Shown one piece after another: positions 24,270 to 35,429 of a stretch of 64,000 nucleotides of DNA. The notes under the pieces were generated by a model that was not told where the DNA came from, made no database searches, and saw only the letters and a list, made by a program, of their open reading frames with translations. Source of the DNA: Capsicum annuum (lineage: Eukaryota > Streptophyta > Magnoliopsida > Solanales > Solanaceae); assembly GCF_002878395.1 (NCBI RefSeq), contig NC_061120.1, positions 95,176,211 through 95,240,210 on the forward strand. Reading direction: 5' to 3'. The position numbers and the translations under genes were made by a program. Each line of letters begins with the position of its first letter. Position 1 is the stretch's first letter.

Positions 24270-27200
24270 TGTAATACCCCACATTTTGGACTAGAATGAA
24301 AATCCATCATGCCTATGCATTGATTTTTCAAAAGACTCAAATCCTATATAAATTTAGTGTGTTAATCAATTATGTAGTGTAGGAATCTATTTGAGAATGA
24401 ATTTAGATCATAGAGGTCCCCTATCTCAAGTACAAGTTGAAAGCTTTCCTATCATTCAACTTTTAGTGAGCGTCAAAACTTGGATCAACTTCAATCTACC
24501 ATAACTCATTGTATATGAAAAAATGGGTGGTTTAATATATATCAAATGAAATCTCTTTGAATTTTCTTTCTAACGATACCAATTTTGCCTAAATCCAATA
24601 TCGGAGTAAAGAGTTATACCTATTTTACTCCAGCATGTCAGGCTGGAAATAGTGTGACGACATTCATAATAGCTTATCACATTTGTGACGCCCTATCATG
24701 AATGTCGTCAGCCTTAAGCAGAAACCATCTCCTAAGTGACGACATTCGTGATAGATTATCATATTTTTTATTCCCTATCACGAAGTTCTTCAGCCTTAGG
24801 CAGAAACCAGCTCCTAAGTGACGACATTGGTGATAGCTTATCACAATTCTGATGCCCTATCACGAAGGTCATCAGCCATGATTTTTCAGCAACTGGAAAA
24901 TTATTTTATAAGGGTATTTTGGTCTTTTCCTTCACCTTCCACGACTTATAATCCTAAAGAGGCATAATTTTTCTCATTTTTCTTCAGTTAAGCATCTTAA
25001 AAATCCTCTCTTACACTCTCAACCATAAGATTAGGGTTTTCATCAAACTTATCTCTCAAAAGCAAGATTCAAGCCTTTTTACAAGATAATCAAGAATTAA
25101 GTTTCCTAATCCAAGAACTCTCCAGCAAATCATCAAGGTTTCCTTTCTAAGGTATTTGTGTGTTCATTCATGGACCTTTTTGTCCATGAAGTTCAAGAAC
25201 CCTTTTCTAAAACTATATATTATGGTTTTTATGTTATGAATGGATTGTTGATCATGTTTATGTGTTGAATGATGCCAAGATAGAATCTTTATGCGTTATT
25301 ATGAATCTATGGCATCATATGAGTTGAAAATATGTAAGTTTGATTATTTATGATGAGTAATTGTATGATTTACACCTATTCCTAAGTTGTGCATGTAAGG
25401 TGTTTGATAAAATACCTAAGAGACTAGAAGTCATGCATTATAGCTAAATTGTAACTAAGGGAAGGATTCATGATAGGCCTCTATGATTCAATATCATCCA
25501 TGTTGATAATGTGTCTTCTAAACACTATTGGATTACTCATGAACTAGTCTTATGGAATTATGCTATGCTTGCTTGCAAAACCCACTCATGTACAAGATGT
25601 AGAATACCTATGTACTTTATGAAATCCCCCAAGTTATGATATTATGGATTCTGGTTGTAATATGTAATGAGACAGATATTCAAAGTTATACAAGTATATA
25701 CATGTTGAATGAAATTCCCTTCCATGAAATAGATTGTTGAGAACCATGCTTAGTATGAAATCCCTTATTTATGATATTATGGATTATGGACTCTACTCTT
25801 ATGATCAAGTCAATCATGTGTGTCAGTTTCCTTCCATCAAGTCATGGGGCTACTTGTACCCAAAAAATATAGTTGTGTGCCTAGAGCCATATCATGTTAT
25901 CATGATACTCACTTAAGCTATGATCTTTAGAATTCAGTCAGTCATGTGACTCAGGAAAACTCAGAAGTCTCAGCAGTATCAGTAGTTCAGTAATCTCAGT
26001 GATCTCAATACTCAGTCTGTAACTTTAGTATTCACAGTCAATATCGGTAACTTCAGTACTCTTAATCAGTCCTCAGAACTCATTATATTCCATCCATCAT
26101 TAGAATCCAGTAAACTCAGTTTTAGCTCCGCTAAATAATACCACTATTTTCAGTTCAGTTAATCAGTATCAGTTCAGCAAATCAATTCAATTAAGTTATT
26201 TAGTTCAGCCCAGTAATTCAGTTCAGTATCTTTTAGATGGGAGTAGGATTTAGCACCGAGCGAACCTAGGGATGGGGGCTCACCCGCTAGAATAGGACTG
26301 AGATCCCTAGAAGCAATTCCTAAGTTCCAGAACTACGTTGCCAGCATAGGTACGGGATGTCACCCGTTAGATAGGACTTACATACTTCGGGGTCACCCCT
26401 TAGCACATTTATATATATAAGACTGATCCCAAGAATCACCCACTAGATTAGGACTGAGTCCACAACAGATGTCTTTACTGGTGGCGTGGTACTAACACCC
26501 TTCCAGTCAGGGCAGATATTGGACCCCAGTCAGCTTAGCTTGGGGTATATCGGTTAGATAAACACGTCCCACAGTTTCAGTTACAGATTCAGGACTATCA
26601 GATATAGTTAACTCAGTTCAGTAGTACAGATTCAGTACTGTTAGAGACAATCAATCCTTATCATTATAAATAGACTTCAAGATCACCTATTAGACATGAC
26701 TGATCTCAACTATAGTTAAACAGTATCAGAATCATCAGATTTAAAGATCACCCGCTAGATAGGACTAATCTCAGACTAAGTCAAATCATCCTTATTATCA
26801 GTATACTCATGATCACCCACTAGATAGGACTGATCTCAGATTTAGTTACTCCAAGTAGAATGGAACTCAGATAGTTTTATTAGAACTTAGACTATCAGAT
26901 ACAGTCATTCAGTATTGGTTATATCAATTAGTCTGATCATTATATTTATATCAGCTATATTAGTTGTCATAGCTAACGTTACCAGTATTCAGTTTCAGAA
27001 CTGTTAGACATAGTAATTCAAACCAGTTCTTTATAATTTGAAATGTCAAAAATAGTCAATAATCTATTCAGTACCTCAATAACAATAACGTCATGTCGTC
27101 AGCATTCAGACTCAGTAGTCAGGTTTTCTGAATTTATGTATCAGTTATATCAGTTATCAAAATTCATGATATCAGTATTCAACTTCAGGAGTGTCAGACA

Positions 27201-27919
27201 CAGTCACCCAGACCAGTTTTTCATAATTTGAATTGTCAGAAATAGTCGTTCATCTATTCAGTATCTCATTATCTGTACACTCATGTTCTCAGTATTCAAA
27301 CTCAGTAGTCAGCATCATCACGAGTTTAATTATAGTTGTTTATGCATGTATGTATTCTCATGCTCATATTTGTTAGTATTATTCATGCATATAACCCTTT
27401 GTATTTAGCCACCTCACTCATATACTCAGTATATTCACACGTACTGGTGCATTTGCACTATGGTGCTTTCTCTTATGTTACACCATAGGTTCAGAGACAC
27501 GAGATCCAGATCAGTAGTAGCATTCCAGTGTTCAAAGTTGTAGTGAGTCCTTCTCATTCGAGGATGATATGATTATTTCTATATTTATAATTCAGTTGTT
27601 AGATGGAGTTAGTTGGAGACATGTTCCTTCAACTCCTTATTTAGTTCAGTTAAAGGCTTTCAGACTAGATGTCCGATTAGATATTCAGATCTCATTATTT
27701 TTAGTATTTATGACTTGTTTTGGTATTATTATTTTTTTCAGACATTTTGTTATCAAACGTTTATTCAGTTCGAACTTTATGGCCTTTCATGTTCATGTTT
27801 TTGCATTTTATGAATATTATGTAGTATATAGGTACAAATATCAGTCATGAGTTAGCTTGTGGTTCTTCGGGGTCATGAGCACCATGTAGCATTTCGGTTC
27901 AGAAAATCAGGGTGTTACA
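24270..27919 (+). repeat. N1 3' LTR, 3,650 bp
   Basis: Full-length form of the LTR. 24660-24905 repeats the three 82-bp units (starts 24660, 24742, 24824). 25930-27310 is a low-complexity stretch of 'cagt' words. 26279-26840 has six copies of a phrase near CACCCGCTAGATAGGACTGA. The U5 hairpin is at 27859-27876. Long open frames (27569-27850) have no recognisable domain. Confidence 0.92.
26279..26840 (+). repeat. Six dispersed copies of a CACCCGCTAGATAGGACT phrase
   Basis: Copies near 26279, 26357, 26434, 26681, 26744 and 26812, each followed by a variant of 'gatctcag'. Spacing is irregular (about 65-250 bases). They lie in the part of the LTR that is missing from the 5' LTR. Confidence 0.8.
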
Positions 27920-28478
27920 GAAATATACCATGGGGATCTCCCAAAACATCCATTCTTTACAAAATCACTAAGAAATTAAACCACAAAAAATAGTTACACA
28001 TGTGCCCAATTAGGGTTTTTCTTTTTTAAATCCAAAAAAATAGTTATAAGGTAAGTAATCCCCAAAGAAGAAAGGGGTTTTTGCTTATATATGGTTTGGG
28101 ATTCGTCTAAGTACTATTGAAAATCTACCCCCGGGCATATTCCCACTGAACTGTGATCGTACAAGACTGTCCGTGACTGCGGCAATGCAACCGTGGTTCT
28201 GTGCCATGACTGCATTCTGCTGACCATCTTAACTTACCGCGACCGCAGATTGAGGACCGCAGTCATGGTAACTAAGGTTGATGTTTTTCAGGTCTTCAAC
28301 TGCACTTTTTGTTTATCATTTTTAGCTTTAATCCATGTCTTTTGATCTCCTCAACTCTATGCCTACAAAGAGTGGGTATTCGTGCAATTTATAAACAATA
28401 TGTCTCATTCATTTATTCAAAACAAGGTAATGTACACAAATGTTTTATGAGAATGTATGGAGAAATCACCACTCATTA

Positions 28479-28637
28479 GGCTCATGATTATGACTCTTGT
28501 ACTTGTTGTCTTAATATTTAAATTCATGTGATTGTTTGGCTAAGAGTCTATGATGATCCTACGTGAGTTGAGCATGTACCATTTGTGTGTGAGGTATTAG
28601 ATATTCCTTGTTTCATATGATGTCTAGAACTTTCCTG
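28479..28637 (+). mobile_element. B2: 3' UTR fragment, second copy of B1
   Basis: Matches 11641-11799 base for base apart from scattered changes. The match stops at 'gaactttcctg'. Confidence 0.85.
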
Positions 28638-29647
28638 TTATATAAGGGTTCCCACCATTCTCACTAGAGTTACCTGTTATATGAGGGTTACTTACAGATT
28701 GTCCTTACTAGTGGCGCAGTATTGACATCCTTCCAATTAGGATTACAGATTGGACCCCAACTCAGCCATAATAGCGTATTAGGGGCATGCCAGTTAGATA
28801 TCTACTTCCCACATTTTCAATTTCAAAATTAGGACTATCAAATATAGTCATTCAATCTCAGTAATAGAACTCAGATAGTTCTACAAAATTTAGGACTGTC
28901 AGATGCAGTCAACTCAGAATAGTATGAAACTCAGCTAGTTCCATCAGATTCAGGACTGTCAGACACAGTCACTCATGTCATCAGTTATATTAGTCATCAA
29001 AATTCAGTTATCAGTCATGTTAGTTATCAGTAAATTCATGTTTTTACGATCTCAGATCTAGTTACTATGTATTTATGCATGTATTCTCGCGTTCATATTA
29101 GTTAGGTATCTTGTATTGTTCATTCATATTAACCCCATGCATTAAGCCTACATCACATGCATACCAGTACATTCAAAGTACTAACGCATTTGTGCTATGG
29201 TGTCTTATACCATAGGTTCTGAGACACGAGCTCCAAAGTATCAGTAGCATTCCAGACTCAACAGTCAGAGTAGCAGTAAGTCCTCATCCTTCGAGAACAT
29301 GACCATCTATTTATTATCTAATTTATTTATTTATTAGTGGAGTTAGTTGGGACATGTCCCATCAACTCTTTATTCAGATAGTTCAGTCAGTTAGAGGCTT
29401 TGCAGACTATCATGTTCAGAATATCATGTTAGATTGTTTTATTTTGGGCATTTATACCGCACCCATATGTTATGATTTATCAGTTATGTTACAGTTTTGA
29501 ACCTTATGGCCTTTGAATTTATGCTTCCATATTTATACAGTATATCATGCAACATATAGGTACAGATATCAGTTATGGGTTAGCTTGTGGTCCTTCGGGG
29601 TCATGAGCACCGTACAGCATCCCGAGTACCATATTTGGGGCATTACA
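28638..29647 (+). repeat. Gypsy LTR fragment replacing part of B2
   Basis: About 1 kb of LTR 3' portion: 'cagactgtcag'-type words, the phrase 'gggttagcttgtgg', the U5 hairpin (29587-29604) and the ending GGGGCATTACA. The LTR start is missing. In the sister locus this interval is instead 2.04 kb of B1 (11800-13842). An LTR insertion followed by a deletion removing its 5' side and neighbouring B2 explains this. Confidence 0.82.
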
Positions 29648-29648
29648 G

Positions 29649-30322
29649 TTTTAAATTGATTTTGTTTAATTATCTATCATAATTGGTTGCTTGTTTATCT
29701 TTGTTTTAACGATTTTGAGGATTGATCACCCTTAGAATACATATATTGTAAACCTTTTGATCTTGGGAGAGGGAATAGAAAGATAGAATGTGGGAATAAA
29801 CAAAGTAAGGTTTGTAGTCTTTTATGAAATAAGGAATGTGAATTAGCATCTAGGATAGGGATGTACCTAGATGCCTTACTTGATTCAAACGTAGGATGAT
29901 AGCTTAAAGAACTAAATTGGATTATTACATCCCTGCTCAATTATGTAGTTGTAATGTTCAAGTTAGGTAAACATTTAGAGGTCTGGAGGCCATGGTCATG
30001 TAATTAATCCTACGAATCAACAACCAAGATAAGCGAGTTAACAAATGAAGTTCAATAATATAGTATGATTGTTCGAAGTTCTTTAACCTTGGGTTGTACT
30101 CCATTGATTATCTCTGGCCTTTTACTTTATGTACTATTTACTTTACATTTAGTTATAACTTTAAACTCTCAGTTGGATACTCTTGCATCAATTAAATCTG
30201 CATTACAAACTGAAATTGAATAGTTGTTAGAACTAGTCCCTGTGGGATTGATATTCTGGTTTCTTAATGGCCACTATATTACTTGGTAGACTACGTGCAC
30301 TTGCGTGTGTGCTTGAGCGTTG
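29649..30322 (+). repeat. B2 LTR, 3' part
   Basis: Aligns with 13843-14522, including 'tccctgtgggattgatattc' and 'actacgtgcacttgcgtgtg' before the S gag junction. Confidence 0.82.
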
Positions 30323-30329
30323 TCAAGTT

Positions 30330-31694
30330 CTCGACATCAGTAGATTCCACCCCTTTTAGCAACTTAGTCATCATAGCCCGTGGAAAACTTTCCTGAACTA
30401 TTAGCAGTATTATTACAGCTATCTTTATAACGTACAACCCACTATTGTCACCCTTGTTCTTCCAATTGCATTGCTCGTGATCTTTGTAACTAGCTTTGTT
30501 ATAGTAATTATCCCTTTGATAGTTTCGACCTTGGTTTTCTTGGTTATTGACCCAAAAAAACCCTAGTTATTAAAATAGTTATATTATTCCAGTGAATCAG
30601 ACTCCATTACTCAACCATGTAAGCCAACTGCCTTGACATTCTCAACACCATTGGTAAAAAAGTGCTTTGTTATAAAATATATTTGAGTTTTCATATATTT
30701 CATACCTCCATCTTGCTCCTCTTATTTATGGTATTGATCGGCCAACATACCTACTGCATATGTAATTCTTGCTACCTTAGAATATGTATTATGTCAAGCT
30801 CTACTAGTTTGAACAGTCCTTCAAGTATCATAATCATATCTCTAAAAGTGTGTGCCATAAAAGCACCTCATGCTACATTGTCAACCATTTGGCTTTGTGT
30901 TTTAATTCAATGACCCATAGAATGTTTGCATCAAGTGCTCATTAGTCATCTTGTGATTAGGACATTGTGTGAACTACTTCTAGAACCTAATCTATATCCC
31001 ATGTAATCTTTCATTCAATAGCTTCCTGAAGTTACTTATCTCATCCCTTAACTGTAACACTTGGAAGGTGAAAAAAACTTTTCTAAAAAAAACTCCTTTC
31101 AATTGCCTTCTATTTTTTGTATAGAATTAGATACCAGCACCGTCAGCCACAGAATTCCCTCCAAAAATAGAGACAACAGAAATAACATCAATTAAATTGC
31201 ATTCTATCTAACTCCTGGATAATCAAAGGACTTCCATATGATAGTGAATTTTACTAGGTGCAGGATTGGATCATTATTAGGCAGCTCACCAAACAAACCC
31301 ATCAAATTAAGCAATTAAATCATCATGCTGAAATTAAACTTTGTCCTAGGAGCCAAGGAAGGTATTACAATTTCTTCAGTAGCACCAGACCCATTAAAAT
31401 TAGCATCATCATCATCTAAGGAGAAATTGTCTATAGGTTAGTAGTGTCATCTACCTCAGCAATATTTTCAACACGTTGTCCATTCATCGGATCAACCAAC
31501 TCATCATCACTCATATCTTCGTTGTTATTGCTTTTCATATGACTGGGTATATCTGTATTAATTGATTCATTTGGGCATTGACAAATGCAACCAATCTTTT
31601 TGCATCTTATTATGTATCCATTTTCATCCTTAATGCTATTTATTTCAAGGTAATAAGGCAATACTGGTTTGACCAAACGACGAGTACTTGGCAT
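30330..31694 (-). pseudogene. gag: S element gag, Athila type, copy 2
   Basis: Second copy of 14530-15917. The N-terminus MPSTRRLVKPVLPYYLE starts at 31694; the Cys-rich insert reads CKKIGCICQC and the DDELVDPMNGQRV motif is unchanged. The open part is 87 codons, then stops and shifts as in copy 1. The conserved Cys pattern in both copies (CKKxGCxCQC) suggests it was part of the ancestral protein and not noise; I do not recognise a matching domain. It would act in capsid assembly if intact. Confidence 0.8.
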
Positions 31695-31819
31695 ACACGA
31701 GTGCGAGTCTACAATTAAAAAATAATAAATAAAAGTAAAATTAGAAAATGGGACTAAAAGTCAAGTAAAACGCATACACTTGATTAACAATTGTGTTCCC
31801 TGGCAATAATGGTAAAATT

Positions 31820-33106
31820 TTAAATTCCCAAACTACAACTCCTTTTAAGGAAGCATAAGTTATCGTTGTCAAATATAGAACCTAACAAACGTTAAAGCTG
31901 AATACCATAGGTGATAAGGTGATAAGTAAGCTTTATATAGTTGAAATGATGATTAGTCAGGAATTTCCATGAAATGTGGGGTTTGTATTGCATGTTTATT
32001 GAAGAGTTTCACTTATTTCACATTATGACGGTTAAATTTGCAATGTTTAAATCAATTGATAGAAGACAAACTATGATTATGTTCTCCTTGTCTTCCCATA
32101 ACTTCAGGATTAAGTAAAATATAAATTTATATCAACACATGTAATTATAAAGCAATCGATTCCAAATATTCATCCAAGTGTTTTTCAACCTAAATAGATG
32201 ATTTTCACCTCAATTCTTTCAAACTTAAAGTGATGTAATTGTAACTCAATTTAAACCTCAAGAAATTAATCTCGTCAAAGCATTAATCTTCATATGAAGG
32301 TTAGAAACTCTAAATTCTTATTACAAATTCCTTATCTTATTGTTAACCTCTTTGTTCAAGTAAGTTAAACTTAGGGATTGTTCCAATGTTGCAACCGTTA
32401 GAAATTTGTTAAACTGAAGGAATTAGCAATACAACTACAAGATTAAACCTCATTAACCAATACATTAACTTTAAAAGTGATTTTCCACTAAGAATTCCAC
32501 AATCCTAGTTATATGTTTTTTAGTTGCTCGTGATAATAAAAGAGATGAAAGAAGTATATTTCATTTAATAGAAAACTTGACAAAGGATAAATTCAAAATT
32601 CCAATCTTTGACAAGAACTTAGAAGGTTTGTTTTTCACCCTATGAACATCAATCATCCAGAGAAATAAGCACTACAAAAATATTCAAAGTATGGAAGATG
32701 TCTATTCTAAATCCTAACGTAGGTATTTATCGGCCCTAAAGATGTGGAAATTAAAAATTTGAATCTTTTCTTTCGATTCCACTTTGACGGGTTATCTAGT
32801 GATTTGGCAGAAGGGTGATGATTCACCGGTTGAACCGTTACTTGGTGCCACTCTAAGCACATATTTTTAAGGCACGACAAATAGGGTGACAACTGTACAA
32901 GATCCTAGCAGTTCGTAGAGTGAACTATCACTTAACTTCACTTATTCAATCATTCTATTTAAGACCTGACAGATGGGGTGACTATTTTTCGAGGCCCCGA
33001 TAGCCCTCAACTAAGATATCACCCATCTTTTGTTTCCTATTCATTCTGCTTAGGCAAGACAGGTGGAATGTTGCGTCATTCGATATTTGACAATAGTGCC
33101 AAAATT
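31820..33106 (-). repeat. S LTR unit a, copy 2
   Basis: Aligned with 16043-17321. Word block near 32770-33030. The degraded PBS lies at 31798-31818. Confidence 0.8.
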
Positions 33107-34091
33107 TGATGTGCCCAATCTACAACTCCCTTAAGGAATCGTAAGCGATTGTTGTCAAATATAGAATTTAACAGAGATTGGGGTCAAATCCTATGGGTAA
33201 TGAGGTGATAACTAAGTTTATGTAGTTTAAAGGATAATTAGTTGACAATTTCCATGCAATGGGTATTAAATGTTTGTTGAATATTTTCACTTATGTCAAG
33301 TAATGACGGTTAAAGTTTCAATGTATTCATCAATGAAGAGAAGACAAACTAGGATTGTGTTCATCTTGGCTTTCAATCACTTTGAGTTAAGTAAAATATG
33401 AACTTGCATCAAAACATATTATAAAGCTATCGATTGCAAATATTTATTTAAGTGTTTTCCAACCTTAATAGGTGGTTTTCAATTTAATTCATTTGGACTT
33501 AAAGTGTTGGGATTATAACTCGACTTAATCCTCAAGAGATTAATCTCATCAAATCAATAATTTTAAGCCGGAGGTTAGAAACTCCAATCTATGATAAGAA
33601 CCAAGAAGTTGTGTTTTTTACCCTTTGAATACTATTCTCAGGAGAAATAAGTGTAACAAAAATATTTAAGGCGTGGAAGATGCCTATTCTAAAACCTAGA
33701 CTAGGTATTTATAGGCTTTAAAGATGTGAAAATTTAAAATCTGAGTCTAGGCTGCCAATTCCACTTTAATGGTTCATCTAGAGGTTTATCGGAAGGGTGA
33801 TGGTTCATCAGTTGAACCATCACTTGGTGCCACTAAAGATCACATTTTGTTTAAGGCGTGATGGATAGGGCGATGGTTCATTGAGATCCTAGTTGTCCAT
33901 CGGGTAAGCTATCACTTGACTTCACTTATTTGATTATTCTGTTTAAGACCTAACAGATGGGATGAACGATTCTCAAGGCCCCGATGACCCATCAACTTAG
34001 CCATCACCCGACTTTGACTTCTCGATCATTATACTTAGGCACGACAAGTAGTATGGTGGCTCATCGGAGATGTGACAACGGTGCCAAAACA
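33107..34091 (-). repeat. S LTR unit b, copy 2, with 300-bp deletion
   Basis: 985 bp against 1,285 in copy 1. About 300 bp is missing near 33583, where 'aactccaa' joins 'tctatgataagaacc'; the short word TCCAA is present at both ends of the missing segment. Word block at 33770-34010. Confidence 0.8.
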
Positions 34092-34699
34092 TGTACGCCC
34101 AACTACAACCCCCTTTAATAAGGCGTAAGTGGTAATTGTCAAATATAAAATCCAAAAGAGATTGGGATCGAATCCTATAGAAAATAAGGTGATACTAAGA
34201 AATGTGTGCTCAAAATTTGAGCACAAATGGTGCATAAATAGGTGTCCAAATTAGCCCCTAAGGTCTTAGGATATAAATACCTAATTTCTAAGAATTTACA
34301 ATAAAATGGGATGGAAATTGATGAAAAACAAATTGGAAAATGACCAAGGAGTATTAGTTAACTTACCTTCGCTTCAATAGATGATTCTCCACTCTTTGCC
34401 TCTCTTTATGCTCCCAAAATGGTGGGAAAATAGTGGAGAAAATACTGTAAAATTTGATGAAGATAGTGGATTTAACAATCCCCATGTGCCGCTAAAGCAT
34501 TCACTAGTCCGCTTAAGTAGCTACCGCTTAAGCGGCATAAGTCCGCTAAAGTGGTCATGCCATGAGATGCATGCATCGCGTTAACGATCTATTGACTACT
34601 AAAATGATGTCCACTTAAGCGTTCCTTGACTGATAAAGAATCTTAGGGTTGCTAGCAATTAAACCAAATAGCAGGCACCAGATTTTGTCTAATTTCAAA
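34092..34699 (-). repeat. S LTR unit c, copy 2, SINE-free
   Basis: Matches 18607-19391 without the SINE; the empty target TGGGATG is at 34307-34313. GCTTAAGCG word block at 34488-34625. Homology to copy 1 ends at 'ctaatttcaaa' (34699), the right breakpoint of the duplication. Confidence 0.82.
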
Positions 34700-35429
34700 T
34701 AGACTCCAATCGAGTGCTCGAGATTTGTTCGAAACCTAGTGCGTGCAAACAAACTATGCTACCATACCAAATTCAACATTCTGGACTCAATGTAACCATC
34801 AAAACTATCATGTGAGATTGTGTCAACTAAATATGGGGCCCATACCTATAGTTTCATTTTTCATATAATCCACCTAATAACCCAAACTGGGTGCGAAATC
34901 CTTGGTACTTGAACCAAGGGTCCCCCTAACTTAAAATTAACATTCCAGAGCTGATGTCGTTGTTAGAATTCTCATTCAAGGTCATTTACTTAGAGGTTTT
35001 GTTCGATACCAACAATGATAGCGCCAAAATAGGGAAATACCTAAGACCTTAATAAATTGCCTTATAATCGCACCATCAGTTCTGACAATGACATGTAGCC
35101 ACTGTGCGAATGCTGAAAATACCAAAAATATGAATAAATCAATAAAATAACCTAGAGGGACATTATAATATCCGCTACTAAAAGAAATTTTATCCGCAAA
35201 AGTCAATGGATGGAAAGAGCATGAAAGCTCAAATGGGTGAGGTACTAGGCCCCCATGCTCCGAGCATAACTCCTCGAATAACCTCTAAGAGGATTGGTAT
35301 CCCTTTTTTAACTAACCTCTTTTCTTTACTTCTCAAAAATTAAATACACAACCCCAACTACCAACTAACCTCCAATTGAATTGAGAATGGCTAATGCACG
35401 CAAATTCAAGCCACAATACACTGCTACTA
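34700..35429. other. Unclassified LTR-like remnant
   Basis: No domain found. Phrases such as 'aaccaagggtccccctaa' and 'gcatgaaagctcaaatgggt' resemble gypsy LTR/leader sequence. This is the continuation of the pre-duplication locus beyond S. Confidence 0.4.

Larger units (their letters stand above)
21815..27919 (+). mobile_element. N1: non-autonomous LTR element with GAAAT target duplication
   Basis: A 6,105-bp insertion from TGTAATACCCC to GGGTGTTACA, flanked by perfect GAAAT at 21810-21814 and 27920-27924. It has two LTRs, a PBS and a polypurine tract but only about 1 kb between the LTRs and no gag or pol. The leader and tail wording match Del/Tekay-type gypsy elements, so N1 is a derivative moved by their proteins or a copy that lost its whole coding region. 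It lies in the A2 LTR and is absent from the A1 LTR, so it is younger than the tandem duplication. Confidence 0.93.
20949..28478 (-). repeat. A2 5' LTR, split by element N1
   Basis: The LTR runs from about 28478 to 27920 and continues from 21814 to 20949; removing N1 and one target copy leaves about 1,420 bp. It keeps the 340 bp missing in the A1 5' LTR. Word block at 28140-28280. The right flank ('ggctcatgattatgactctt') matches the flank of A1, so A1 and A2 are copies of one insertion, not two independent ones. Confidence 0.88.
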
